Below, piece by piece: positions 31,006 to 39,795 of a DNA stretch of 64,000 bases. Location: contig DASYPP010000004.1 in assembly GCA_036006525.1 (NCBI GenBank), forward strand, positions 91,300 through 155,299. Direction: 5' to 3'. This DNA comes from DASYPP01 sp036006525. Lineage in GTDB: Bacteria > Gemmatimonadota > Gemmatimonadetes > Gemmatimonadales > GWC2-71-9. A model generated the notes under the pieces. That model did not search any database. It had not been told where the DNA came from and saw only the letters and a list, made by a program, of their open reading frames with translations. The stretch's first letter is position 1; each line of letters opens with the position of its first letter. The translations under genes were made by a program, and so were the position numbers.

Positions 31006-34000
31006 GTGGTTACGGCCTTACGGACCCGGGTTCACCGGCTTGGCATCGCTGCGCTTGTGCTCGGGTTCTCCACGCTGGTAACAACCTGCGGAGACCAGGG
31101 TCCCACCGGGCCGGACAGCGGTCTGGCCAGCGCCGGGTTCGATCTCACCGGTCTCGCCCGGGCCGGCGGAAGCCTGCCGATTCCGGTTGATTCCCTCCGG
31201 GTGACGCTCCGCCGGAGTCGCGACAACTCGATCGCGATCGATACCGCGATCTACATCAACGCTTCCGCCGTCCGCACCAACCTCGATACGATCGCCATCA
31301 CCCTCCGCCTCGCGCTCAAGGAAACGCCCGAGGCGTTCGATTTCCTGGTGCAGGCCCGGGGCGGGGGCATCGCGTACTACGAGGTGAACGGGAACGTCAG
31401 CGTGTCGGCGGGCGGAATCACCCGCACGCCGGACATGGCTCCCACCTACGTGGGACCTGGCGCCCAGGCTGATTCCGTGACGATGTCGCTGGCGCCCACC
31501 GCAATCGCGGGCGGGGACAGCGCGCTGGTGTGGGCCCGGGTCTGGGATGGAGATACGGTGGTGCACGGCGTTCCGGTGGGGTACCGTTCGAGTGACACGC
31601 TCAAGCTCAACACCATTCGTTACGTGGGTGTGGACAGCGCCTGGGTGCAGGCCCCGCTCGCGCTCACCGATTCGGTCGACATCATCGCGGTGACGCCGAC
31701 CGGACTCACCCAGTCGCAGCGGCTGAGCTTTGCTCCACCGCCGACCCAGCTGGTCATTGCCTCGGGCGACGCCCAAACCGTTCCGGCCGGTTCGCCGGCC
31801 GGAGCCCCGCTGGTGGTGGAGCTCCGGGACGCAGCGGGCAATCCGTATCCGATTCCCCGGGAGATCGTCTTCGCGGTAGTGTCCGGACCCGGCACCGTGG
31901 CGCCGCTCCAGGACACGACCGATGCGGCGGGGCATGCCCAGACCTTGCTTACGGCGGGTGGGAGCGCCGGCACGGTGCAGGTGAGCGCCACGGCGACGGG
32001 CATCAGCGGAGCCGCGGTGACCTTCAGCGCCACGGTCACCGGCGGCGGCGGGCCGGGCGCACCCGACACGGTGGTCGTCATCTCGGGGAACAACCAGACC
32101 GCGGTCAACGGCACCCAGCTGCCGGCGCCGCTGGTGGTCGAGGTTCGCGACCAGGCCGGGATTCCGGTGCCCGGTGTCACGGTTGACTGGTCGCCGGTGC
32201 AGGGCAGCGCCGTGCCCACGACCGGACCGACCGACGCGTCCGGCCGGGCCCAGACCAACTGGACTCTGGGCACCAGCACCGCGAACCAGAGCCTGACGGC
32301 GACAGTCGCCGGGCTTACGCCGCAGACCTTCAACGCGACGGCCACGTTCGCGTCCCCCACTATCCTGCTCTCCTTTACCGGAGTGCCCGGGGTCGGCATC
32401 GGTCTCTCCACCAATCTCAACGTGGGCCTGTCCACCCCGGCCGGTCCGGGCGGCGTCAATGTCACGGTCACCAGCGACCTTCCGGGGACGGTCTCGGTGG
32501 GCGGTACCGGCCATGTGGTGATAGCGCAGGGCCAGAGTTCCGGCGTCATCGCGATCAACGGCGTGAGCCTCGGCACCACGACGATCCGGGGGAACGCTAC
32601 CGGCTTCACCGAGGGGACGCTGTCGGTTGACGTGCAGGACCGGTCGATCAGCCTGCCGACCACGCTCAACGTCCCCTACGGCCAGACCGCCTCGCTCCCG
32701 ATTCAGCTGGCGAGCCCGGCGCCTCCGGGTGGCGTCACCTTCACGGTGAACAGCAGCAATACCAACTTCGTCGGCGTTTCGGCCCCGACCGTCTTCATCG
32801 CGGCCGGCGCGCTGACCGCCAACGTCACGCTCCAGGGTATTCTGCCGGGGCCCTCGACCGTCACCGTGTCCAACCCGTCCTACACCAACGGCGTCTCGGC
32901 GGTCACCACCACGGCGTCGCTCAACATCGCGCAGAGCTCGACCAGTCTCGATCCGAGCTTCGGGACCACGATCACCATCAGCTTCCAGAGCAACGGGTCG
33001 GGGATCGCCGCTCCGGCGCCCGGCGTGGCCGTCACGATGACTCCGGCGAACGCGGCCTGCGTCGTCGCGACCTCGCCGGTCACCATCGCCACCGGGCTGG
33101 TGAGCACGACCAGCAATCTGACGTATGGCGGGAGCGCGACGCTGCCCTGCACGACCTATCTCCAGGCCACGGCGCCCAACATCCAGCCGGATAGCGTCCT
33201 GGTCACGGTGAACCCGATTCCGGGGATCACCCTGAACGGGTTCGGGGTTACGGTCGGCAGCGGCCTGGAGTTGAATGGTTCGGGCAGCCTGGCCACCCCG
33301 AACCACGGCGGCGCGACACTGACCCTGACGAGCTCGGATCCGGCTACCCTGCTCCTGTCGCCGGATGCCTCGACCCCCGGCACGGCGTCGATCAACCTCG
33401 CGATACCCAACGGGACTCAGTTCTTCAGCTACTACACCCAGGGCGTGGAAGGTCAAACCGGCCCCGCGACCATCACGGCGTCAGCACCCGGCTTCAGCAA
33501 CGGCACCGTGGGCCAGACGGTGGTGCAGCCGGCGGTCGACCTGCAGGGCGTCCCGACCACAACCACGACGCTCTCGCCGGATAACGCGATCTACGCTCGG
33601 CTGGGCATCCCGGACGGATCCAACTCGTTCCTGATCGCGATCGAGAACGTTCGGCCCGGCGCTCCGGGTCCAGTCACCGCCACGTTCACCAGCAATGCGC
33701 CGGCAGTCGGCACCCTGGTGGATACGGCCGGCGTAGCCGCCACGCGCACCGCCCAGGTGCCGGTCGGCCTGTACTACACGCCGACCAGCGTGGCGTCGGG
33801 AGGGGTCGGCTTCCGGCCGCTCACCACCGGTTCAGCCGATGTCTCGGTGACGGTTCCGGGCTATATCGTCATGCCCGCGGCGACCCGGACCGTGAACGTG
33901 GTGCAGCCGGGCGTTACCCTCAATGGCTTCGGCGTGGCGGTTGGAAGCGGACTGCAGCTGAACGCTTCCGGCAGCCTGGGTGCCTCGAACCACGGCGGCG

Positions 34001-35961
34001 TAACCCTTACGCTCACCAGCTCGGATCCGAGCATCCTGCTGCTGTCGCCGGATGCGGTGACCCCGGGGACGGCATCAATCAACATCCCGATAGCGAACGG
34101 CAGCCAGTTCTTCGGCTACTACGTCCAGGGAGTCGAGGGGCAAACCGGCACCGCGACGATCACGGGGACGGCGAGCGGGTTCAGCAACGGCTCGGTCAAC
34201 GAGACTGTCGCGCAGCCGGCGCTCGACCTCCAAGGCGTGCCGGCGACCACCACCACGCTGTCCACGGACAACGCGATCTACGCCCGGATCGGCATTCCGG
34301 ATGGCAGCAACAGCTTCCTGGTCGCCGTTGAGAACGTGCGGGCCGGCGCGCCGGGACCGCTTACCGCCACGTTCGTGAGCAGCTCGCCTGCCGTCGGCAC
34401 CCTGGTGGATACCGCGGGAACCGCGGCCACCCGCACCGCCCAGATTCCGATCGGCCTGTACTACACTCCGACCGCCGTCGCCGCCGGTGGCGTGGCGTTC
34501 CATCCGCTCACCAGTGGTTCCACCAACGTGTCGGTGACCGCACCCGGCAGTATCGTGATGCCCAGCGCGACCCGTGGGGTGACCGTCAGCCAGCCGGGCA
34601 TCACGCTCAACGGCTTCTCCTACCCGGTGGGCAGCGGGCTGCAGCTCAACGCCTCCGGCAACCTGGGCGCGGCGAACCACGGCGGCGTGACGCTTACCCT
34701 GACCAGCTCCAATCCGGCGGTGATGCTGCTCTCGCCGGACGCGGTGACTCCAGGGACCGCGTCGATCAACATCCCGATGGCCAACGGCACCCAGTTCTTC
34801 GGGTTCTATGTCCAGGGCGTCGAAGGTCAGACCGGCACGGTGTCGATCACGGCGAGCGCCAGCGGGTTCAGTAACGGCTCGGTCAATGAGACCGTGGAGC
34901 AGGCTGCGATGGATCTCCAGGGCGTCCCGGCCAACACCACGACCCTCTCGCCGGACGACGCGATCTACGCCCGGGTCGGCGTGGCGACCGGGAACAGCTT
35001 CCTGGTGGCGGTCGAGAACGTGCGGGCCGGCGCGCCGGCCCCGCTCACGGTGACCTTCGCCAGCTCCACGCCGTCGGTGGGGAACCTGGTCAATACCGGC
35101 GGCTCGGCGCCGACCCGGACCGCGCAGATTCCGAGCGGCCTCTACTACACGCCGACCAGCGTGGCGACGGGCGGGGTCGGGTTCCATCCCATCCTGGCCG
35201 GCTCGACGACGGTGTCGGCGACCGCTCCGGGCGTCCTGGTGATCTCGGCGGCAAGCCGGGGAGTCGTCATCAGCCAGCCGGCGATCACGCTCAACGGATT
35301 CTCCTATCCGGTGGGGGCCGGGCTCCAGCTGAACGCTTCGGGGAACCTCGGGGCTTCGAATCACGGCGGAGTAACAGTCACTTTGACGAGCTCCAATCCG
35401 GGCGTTCTCCTGCTCTCGCCGGACGCCACGACGGCGGGGACCGGATCGATCACGATCAACATGGCCAATGGCTCGACCTTCTTTGGTTACTACGTCCAGG
35501 GCGTCGAGGGCCAGACCGGCACCGTCAACATCACGGCCACGGCTTCCGGCTTTACCAACGGCACAACCACTGAGACGGTGGTCCAGCCGTCACTCGACCT
35601 GCAGGGCGTGCCGAACACGATCGGGGCCGGGGCGGCGGATGTCGCGATCTATGCCCGGGTGGGAATCGGGGACGCCAACAATCTCTTCCTCAACGCCGTG
35701 GAGAACGTTCGGGCCGGAGGCCCGGGGCTGACGGTGACCTTCACCAATGCGAACCAGTCGGCGGCAACGCTGGTGAATACCGGGGGCACCGGGGCGACCC
35801 GTACGGCGCTGATCGTGTCAGGGTTCTACTACACGCCGACCAGCGTGGGGACCGGCGGGGTGGCCTTCCGCCCGGTGGCGGCCGGCACGACCAGCGTCGT
35901 CGCCACGGCGCCGGGCGCCCTTTCCACGGCCGCCGCGACGCGGCCGGCGACCGTCCAGTAA
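31006..35961 (+). CDS. Giant surface lipoprotein with Big-like and four tandem 229-residue repeats
   Basis: The 1651-residue protein begins with a lipoprotein signal whose lipobox is VTTC followed by GDQGPTGPDSG. Residues of about 245-450 hold two Big-1/invasin-like domains (TQLVIASGDAQTVPAGSPAG and VVVISGNNQTAVNGTQLPAP). Two further Ig-like domains fill residues of about 455-640. From residue 740 to the end, a 229-residue unit is repeated four times (for example ITLNGFSYPVGSGLQLNASG, NHGGVTLTLTSS, YYVQGVEGQTGT, LDLQGVP, ARVGI, VENVRAGAP, GLYYTPTSVA). The protein is Thr/Ser/Gly/Ala/Val-rich, with only a handful of Cys. It is probably an extended outer-membrane stalk or adhesin. The GTG start is used since the ATG choices cut into the signal peptide. 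Confidence 0.88.
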   Translation: MVTALRTRVHRLGIAALVLGFSTLVTTCGDQGPTGPDSGLASAGFDLTGLARAGGSLPIPVDSLRVTLRRSRDNSIAIDTAIYINASAVRTNLDTIAITLRLALKETPEAFDFLVQARGGGIAYYEVNGNVSVSAGGITRTPDMAPTYVGPGAQADSVTMSLAPTAIAGGDSALVWARVWDGDTVVHGVPVGYRSSDTLKLNTIRYVGVDSAWVQAPLALTDSVDIIAVTPTGLTQSQRLSFAPPPTQLVIASGDAQTVPAGSPAGAPLVVELRDAAGNPYPIPREIVFAVVSGPGTVAPLQDTTDAAGHAQTLLTAGGSAGTVQVSATATGISGAAVTFSATVTGGGGPGAPDTVVVISGNNQTAVNGTQLPAPLVVEVRDQAGIPVPGVTVDWSPVQGSAVPTTGPTDASGRAQTNWTLGTSTANQSLTATVAGLTPQTFNATATFASPTILLSFTGVPGVGIGLSTNLNVGLSTPAGPGGVNVTVTSDLPGTVSVGGTGHVVIAQGQSSGVIAINGVSLGTTTIRGNATGFTEGTLSVDVQDRSISLPTTLNVPYGQTASLPIQLASPAPPGGVTFTVNSSNTNFVGVSAPTVFIAAGALTANVTLQGILPGPSTVTVSNPSYTNGVSAVTTTASLNIAQSSTSLDPSFGTTITISFQSNGSGIAAPAPGVAVTMTPANAACVVATSPVTIATGLVSTTSNLTYGGSATLPCTTYLQATAPNIQPDSVLVTVNPIPGITLNGFGVTVGSGLELNGSGSLATPNHGGATLTLTSSDPATLLLSPDASTPGTASINLAIPNGTQFFSYYTQGVEGQTGPATITASAPGFSNGTVGQTVVQPAVDLQGVPTTTTTLSPDNAIYARLGIPDGSNSFLIAIENVRPGAPGPVTATFTSNAPAVGTLVDTAGVAATRTAQVPVGLYYTPTSVASGGVGFRPLTTGSADVSVTVPGYIVMPAATRTVNVVQPGVTLNGFGVAVGSGLQLNASGSLGASNHGGVTLTLTSSDPSILLLSPDAVTPGTASINIPIANGSQFFGYYVQGVEGQTGTATITGTASGFSNGSVNETVAQPALDLQGVPATTTTLSTDNAIYARIGIPDGSNSFLVAVENVRAGAPGPLTATFVSSSPAVGTLVDTAGTAATRTAQIPIGLYYTPTAVAAGGVAFHPLTSGSTNVSVTAPGSIVMPSATRGVTVSQPGITLNGFSYPVGSGLQLNASGNLGAANHGGVTLTLTSSNPAVMLLSPDAVTPGTASINIPMANGTQFFGFYVQGVEGQTGTVSITASASGFSNGSVNETVEQAAMDLQGVPANTTTLSPDDAIYARVGVATGNSFLVAVENVRAGAPAPLTVTFASSTPSVGNLVNTGGSAPTRTAQIPSGLYYTPTSVATGGVGFHPILAGSTTVSATAPGVLVISAASRGVVISQPAITLNGFSYPVGAGLQLNASGNLGASNHGGVTVTLTSSNPGVLLLSPDATTAGTGSITINMANGSTFFGYYVQGVEGQTGTVNITATASGFTNGTTTETVVQPSLDLQGVPNTIGAGAADVAIYARVGIGDANNLFLNAVENVRAGGPGLTVTFTNANQSAATLVNTGGTGATRTALIVSGFYYTPTSVGTGGVAFRPVAAGTTSVVATAPGALSTAAATRPATVQ
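33223..35958 (+). repeat. Four tandem copies of a 684-687 bp coding repeat
   Basis: Units begin at 33223, 33910, 34597 and 35281, each starting with an (I/V)TLNGF codon run. Units 1 and 2 are 687 bp and unit 3 is 684 bp (one codon lost where IPDGSNSF reads VATGNSF). Copies are similar enough at the DNA level to allow recombination, so copy number may vary between strains. Confidence 0.9.
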
Positions 35962-35977
35962 GGATTCCGGCACGTTG

Positions 35978-36025
35978 ACTTTGTAACATAAAGTACTTGA
36001 CACAACCGCCTCCCCGGAGTTATCC
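35978..36025 (+). promoter_or_regulatory. Promoter with overlapping operator for the membrane-protein/regulator operon
   Basis: ACTTTGTAACATAAAGT followed by ACTT is a near-palindrome that runs into a perfect -35 box, TTGACA (35997-36002). A 17-bp spacer and TTATCC (36020-36025) complete the promoter. The start point would fall just before or at the ATG at 36034, so the message may be leaderless. A related palindrome lies before uppS. Confidence 0.65.
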
Positions 36026-36033
36026 TCTCTCCC

Positions 36034-36645
36034 ATGACGCCCCTGCCTCTCCGCCGCTCCCCGGCGCCGCCTCCCGCGCTGCACGACCGGGCGATGGACA
36101 ACCTGGCGTTCATCCGGGAGACCATGGAGCGGGCCAGCGCCTTTACCGCGGTGCCGGGGTGGGGCGGGGTGGCGATCGGGGGGGTGGGCGCAGCGGCGGC
36201 CATCGTGGCTCACCAGCAGGTCCGCTTCGGGAGCTGGGTCACGACCTGGTTCGCCGCACTGGTCCTCGGCCTGGCCATCGGGGTCTGGTCCATCAGCCGG
36301 AAAGCATCGCGGGCCAGCGTGCCGCTGCTCACCGGGCCGGGCCGCCGCTTCGCGCTCAACTTTGCGCCGCCGGTCATCGTGGGCGGTATCCTCACCGTCG
36401 TGCTCTACCGGTCGGGATTGTGGGAGGCTATCCCGGGGACCTGGCTGCTGCTGTATGGCACCGGCGTCCTGGCGGCCGGGGCCTTTTCGGTCCCCGTGGT
36501 ACCGGCCCAGGGCGTCTGCTTCATGGTGCTGGGGAGCGTAGCGCTCTTCGCGCCGGTCGAGTGGCGGGACTGGCTCATGGGGCTGGGGTTCGGCGGCCTC
36601 CATCTTCTGTTCGGCGCGATCATAGCGCGGAGGTACGGTGGCTAA
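36034..36645 (+). CDS. Membrane protein, 203 aa, upstream of a winged-helix regulator
   Basis: About five hydrophobic segments follow a Pro-rich start (GWGGVAIGGVGAAAAIVAHQ, WVTTWFAALVLGLAIGVW, FALNFAPPVIVGGILTVVLY, WLLLYGTGVLAAGAFSV, LMGLGFGGLHLLFGAIIA). HDRAMDNLAFIRETMERASA before the first helix is a typical opening of small membrane proteins paired with PF13601-type regulators. It overlaps the regulator gene by 8 bp. It may sense a membrane signal for the regulator. Function is unknown. Confidence 0.78.
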   Translation: MTPLPLRRSPAPPPALHDRAMDNLAFIRETMERASAFTAVPGWGGVAIGGVGAAAAIVAHQQVRFGSWVTTWFAALVLGLAIGVWSISRKASRASVPLLTGPGRRFALNFAPPVIVGGILTVVLYRSGLWEAIPGTWLLLYGTGVLAAGAFSVPVVPAQGVCFMVLGSVALFAPVEWRDWLMGLGFGGLHLLFGAIIARRYGG

Positions 36646-37042
36646 GTCCAATGCGGTTCCCAAGACGAGCAGAGACGCCCGCCCCACGGGCAAGCCGGAG
36701 TCGCCGCGATTGGAAAGCGTCGCTGGTGGCGGGGCGCCGATGGGGCTGGACCGGATCATCCACGAACGCATCCGGCTCGCCATCGTGAGCGCGCTCGCGG
36801 TGAACCCGACCCTCAGCTTCAACGATCTCAAGAAGCTGCTGGGCACCTCGGACGGCAACCTGAGCGTGCATGCCCGGAAACTGGAAGAGGCGGGCTATCT
36901 CACCTGCACCAAGCAGTTCGAGGGCCGGATTCCGCGGACCGAGTACAGCCTGACCGCCAGCGGCCGCAAGGCGCTGCAACGGTATCTCGACCACATGGAA
37001 GCGCTGATCCAGGCGACCAGGGCCAAACCCAGGCCACGCTGA
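36638..37042 (+). CDS. Winged-helix transcriptional regulator (PF13601-like)
   Basis: The 134-residue protein has a disordered N-terminus and then a winged helix: IIHERIRLAIVSALAVNPTL, SFNDLKKLLGTSDGNLSVHARKLEEAG (recognition helix), and the wing YLTCTKQFEGRIPRTEYSLT. This is the PF13601 transcriptional-regulator pattern (DGNLSxHxxKLExAGYI). The GTG start has GGAGG 5 nt upstream. Two similar palindromes, one before its operon and one before uppS, are the likely binding sites, so it would control itself and the prenyl-lipid genes. Confidence 0.88.
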   Translation: MAKSNAVPKTSRDARPTGKPESPRLESVAGGGAPMGLDRIIHERIRLAIVSALAVNPTLSFNDLKKLLGTSDGNLSVHARKLEEAGYLTCTKQFEGRIPRTEYSLTASGRKALQRYLDHMEALIQATRAKPRPR

Positions 37043-37060
37043 CCTTTTTTTTGAGGCTCT

Positions 37061-37081
37061 ACTTTGTGAATCAAAGTACTT
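37061..37081 (+). promoter_or_regulatory. Operator-like palindrome at the uppS start
   Basis: ACTTTG-TGAAT-CAAAGT is a perfect 6-5-6 palindrome followed by ACTT. It matches the operator at 35978 at 17 of 21 positions. It overlaps the likely GTG start of uppS, so a bound repressor would block transcription or initiation. Confidence 0.6.
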
Positions 37082-37782
37082 CACAACTAACTGGACCGCA
37101 CGTCGCCATCATCATGGACGGCAACGGCCGCTGGGCGACCCGGCGGGGATGGCCCCGCAGCGCGGGACACCGGGCCGGGGCCGAAGCGGTGCGGCGGGTG
37201 ATCAGCGCCGCGGCAGATCGCGGGATCGGGGTGCTCACTCTCTTCGCCTTCTCGGGCGACAACTGGCAGCGGCCCCCGCGGGAAGTCGAAACCCTGATGA
37301 GCCTGTTTCGCCGCTTCCTCCGGCGGGAAGCCGCGGAATGCGCCCGACACGGTGTTCGGTTGAACGTGATCGGCCGGCGGGACCGGCTGAGCCTGCCCCT
37401 CGGCTCGGCGATCACGGCGGCGGAGCGGTTGACCCAGGCCGGTACCCGGCTGCTGGTGCGGGTCGCGCTGGACTACTCGGCCCGGGACAGCATCGCGGCC
37501 GCGGCCAGCGCGGGCGGGTCCATTGATCGCGACAACTTCGCCCGGCGCCTCGCCTCTGCTTCGCACAGCCTGGCCGGAGTGCCCGATGTGGACCTGCTCA
37601 TCCGGACCGGCGGGGAACGGCGGCTCAGTGATTTCCTGTTGTGGGAAAGCGCCTATGCTGAGCTCTACTTCAGCGGCGTCATGTGGCCCGACTTCGGCGC
37701 TGCCGAGCTGGACCTGGCGCTCCAGGATTTCGGGTCGCGGGAGCGGAGGTTCGGGCGGGTCGACATCGGGATCGCGGGATGA
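37066..37782 (+). CDS. uppS: Isoprenyl transferase (cis-prenyltransferase, UppS family)
   Basis: The enzyme extends a polyprenyl diphosphate with cis isopentenyl units. HVAIIMDGNGRWATRRGWPR carries the catalytic Asp, GHRAGAEAVRRV the diphosphate-binding region, LTLFAFSGDNWQRPPREVE the substrate loop and DLLIRTGGERRLSDFLLWES the late signature with Arg. The GTG start (VNQSTSQLTGPH) is used; an upstream TTG at 37051 is an alternative. The protein is short at 238 residues, and the SGDNW in place of the usual STENW may mark a variant chain length. Its operon partner, a reductase, suggests a saturated or unusual prenyl lipid rather than only undecaprenol. Confidence 0.93.
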   Translation: MNQSTSQLTGPHVAIIMDGNGRWATRRGWPRSAGHRAGAEAVRRVISAAADRGIGVLTLFAFSGDNWQRPPREVETLMSLFRRFLRREAAECARHGVRLNVIGRRDRLSLPLGSAITAAERLTQAGTRLLVRVALDYSARDSIAAAASAGGSIDRDNFARRLASASHSLAGVPDVDLLIRTGGERRLSDFLLWESAYAELYFSGVMWPDFGAAELDLALQDFGSRERRFGRVDIGIAG

Positions 37783-37913
37783 ACCAGGGCGATCGAGGCC
37801 GGCCGGGCAGCATCGCGATGGCCGGGTTGATCTTCGCCGCGCTCACCGCGTTGTCGCTGGACCTTCGTACCCGGAGCGCCCAGTGTCCGGCGCAGCCGCG
37901 CGGGGCAAGATGA
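37779..37913 (+). CDS. 44-residue single-helix membrane protein
   Basis: The start ATG overlaps the uppS stop (ATGA), and the stop overlaps the next ATG (ATGA). The protein has one hydrophobic helix (SIAMAGLIFAALTALSLDL) between a polar head and a basic tail (TRSAQCPAQPRGAR). The double coupling argues that it is translated. I recognise no family. It may hold a prenyl-lipid enzyme at the membrane or may be only a translational relay. Confidence 0.5.
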   Translation: MNQGDRGRPGSIAMAGLIFAALTALSLDLRTRSAQCPAQPRGAR

Positions 37914-39118
37914 TGCCGGAGAACCTGGAGCACGACGTTCTCATCGTGGGTGCCGGCCTGGCCGGACTCTGGGCCGCGAGCGCGCTGGGCCGGCGGGGGG
38001 TTCGGGTGCTGCTGGTTGACCACAAGCGCGAGGTCAGCGCTTCGGTGGCGACCACCGGCATCTTCGTGCGTCGCTCGTTGGAGAGCTTTCACTTGCCGGA
38101 GGATTGTCTGGGTCCGCCGGTGCGGCACGTGCGGATGCACTCACCGTCCGGGAGGGTGCTGGCGCTGGAGAGCGGGCGCGATGAGTTCCGGGTGGGCCGG
38201 ATGGGTCCGCTGTATCAACGCCTGCTCACCGGGGCTCGGGCTCTCGGGGTGACCTGGAGTCCCGCGACGCACTTCGAAGGGTGTGAGACCTCGGTCCGGG
38301 GCTCGGTGGTCTGGCTCCGCCGGAATGGGCAATCCATCAGGGCCCGGACCCGTTTCATCCTCGGCGCCGATGGTGCCCGGTCGCGGGTCGCTACCGCGCT
38401 GTCGCTGGACAGCAACTTCGCGTGGATTGTCGGCGTGGAGGACGTGGTGGTCGACGTCCCGCTCGAGGGCCCGCCATGCTTCCACTGCTTTCTCGATCCC
38501 GAGATCGCGCCCGGCTATCTGGGATGGCTGGTCCACGACGGCGCCGAGGTCCACATCGGCGTGGCGGGAAACCCGGCTCGTTTCGCGGCGCGTGACGCGC
38601 TGGAGAAGCTGCGGGTTCGCGCCCGGCGGATCGTCCCGCTGGAGCGTGGACGACTGGTCGAGCGCCGTGGTGGCTGGATCCCGGTGAACGGCGTGCTTCG
38701 CTCGATCGTGAATTCGCACGGGATGTTGCTGGGCGACGCCGCGGGCGCGGTTTCACCGCTGACGGCGGGCGGGCTGGATCCCTGTCTCCGGCTCAGCGAG
38801 TTCGCCGCAGGTCAGGTCGCCGAATACCTGAGGAGCGGGGACCGGGAAGCACTGGCCGAACTGCAGGGCCGGCGATTCCGGACGAGGTACCGGGGACGGC
38901 TCACCTTGCGGCGGCTATGGAGCCGGCTCGAGTCCCGCCGAGCCATGGAGATCGTTTCGGTACTGTTGGGGACGCCCCCGGGACGCTGGCTGGCCCGGCG
39001 GGTGTTTTTTGGACCCGGCTCCTTTCCCGATCCGGAAACCACCAGATCACTGCCTTACCTCACGTTCCGAACCGGAAGCGCCGATTCGGAGTTCCCCATT
39101 CCTCTGCGACGGAGATAA
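37910..39118 (+). CDS. FAD-dependent geranylgeranyl-reductase-like oxidoreductase
   Basis: The N-terminal dinucleotide fold is seen as HDVLIVGAGLAGLWAASALG with VLLVDHKREVS. The GGR-family late FAD motif is LLGDAAGAVSPLTAGGLDPC. The middle (FLDPEIAPGYLGWLVHDG) corresponds to the PxYxWxFP substrate region of geranylgeranyl reductases. The 402 residues fit this family. It likely reduces double bonds of a prenyl chain made by the neighbouring transferase. ATG at 37910 is used for its overlap with the small upstream gene; the next ATG is 3 nt on. Confidence 0.88.
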   Translation: MMPENLEHDVLIVGAGLAGLWAASALGRRGVRVLLVDHKREVSASVATTGIFVRRSLESFHLPEDCLGPPVRHVRMHSPSGRVLALESGRDEFRVGRMGPLYQRLLTGARALGVTWSPATHFEGCETSVRGSVVWLRRNGQSIRARTRFILGADGARSRVATALSLDSNFAWIVGVEDVVVDVPLEGPPCFHCFLDPEIAPGYLGWLVHDGAEVHIGVAGNPARFAARDALEKLRVRARRIVPLERGRLVERRGGWIPVNGVLRSIVNSHGMLLGDAAGAVSPLTAGGLDPCLRLSEFAAGQVAEYLRSGDREALAELQGRRFRTRYRGRLTLRRLWSRLESRRAMEIVSVLLGTPPGRWLARRVFFGPGSFPDPETTRSLPYLTFRTGSADSEFPIPLRRR

Positions 39119-39123
39119 CTGCG

Positions 39124-39780
39124 ATGGGCCCCGGATTACGGATGTTACTCCTCATGTTCCTGCTGGGCAGCCTTGTACTCGGCGAAGTTCTCGCGCGGCT
39201 GCTGCCGGCGTGGGGCCACCCCAAGGGGAAGGCGGTGATGCGGGGCCTGATGCTGCTGGCCGTGGGACTGTACGGCGGCTCCCTGCTCACCGTCTCCCTC
39301 ACCAGTCGGGAGCGGGTGCTCCCCCGGGGCACCGATCTCCGGTTCTGCGGATTCTATTTCGATTGCCACATGGCGGTCGGGGTTGACTCGGTCAAGCGGA
39401 CGCCTACGGTCGGTGCGGCCCGGGCCCACGGCGAGTTCTATGTCGTGTCCATCAGGGTCAGCAGTAACGCGGTCCGGGAGACCCTGCGGCTGATGAACCC
39501 GGAGTACCAGATACTCGACGCAGCGGGCCGGCGCTATGCGCGCTCGCCTGCCGGAGAGGAGGCGCTGACCGCGTTGACTGGAGCGAAGGCTGCCCTGGTC
39601 CAGCCAGTCCCGGCCGGCGGGGAATACCATACCGCTGTCGTGTTCGACCTTCCCGCGGGCATCCCGAATCCACGACTACTGGTCCGGGACGTGGGCGGGC
39701 CCGACATGGTGCTGGAAGGATTACTGATCGGTGATGACGACAGCTTCCTGCACAAACCGACGACCCTGGCACTGCAGTAG
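39124..39780 (+). CDS. Membrane-anchored protein with DUF4352-like domain, 218 aa
   Basis: Two N-terminal helices (LRMLLLMFLLGSLVLGEVLA; VMRGLMLLAVGLYGGSLLTV) precede an extracytoplasmic beta domain (HGEFYVVSIRVSSNAVRET, NPEYQILDAAGRRYARSPA, PAGGEYHTAVVFDLPAG) that resembles the DUF4352 immunoglobulin-like fold. GGAGATAACTGCG precedes the ATG by a few nt, and the reductase stop is only 5 nt upstream, so it is the last gene of the prenyl operon. Function is unknown. A tandem-word palindrome follows its stop. Confidence 0.75.
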   Translation: MGPGLRMLLLMFLLGSLVLGEVLARLLPAWGHPKGKAVMRGLMLLAVGLYGGSLLTVSLTSRERVLPRGTDLRFCGFYFDCHMAVGVDSVKRTPTVGAARAHGEFYVVSIRVSSNAVRETLRLMNPEYQILDAAGRRYARSPAGEEALTALTGAKAALVQPVPAGGEYHTAVVFDLPAGIPNPRLLVRDVGGPDMVLEGLLIGDDDSFLHKPTTLALQ

Positions 39781-39795
39781 GATGGAGGATCTGCG

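Noticed and set aside
31018..33456. Minus-strand open frame of 812 codons under the giant lipoprotein gene
   Set aside because: Composition (Arg/Gly/Asp/His) is that of a frame shadow; the plus strand has a lipobox, Big-like domains and repeats.
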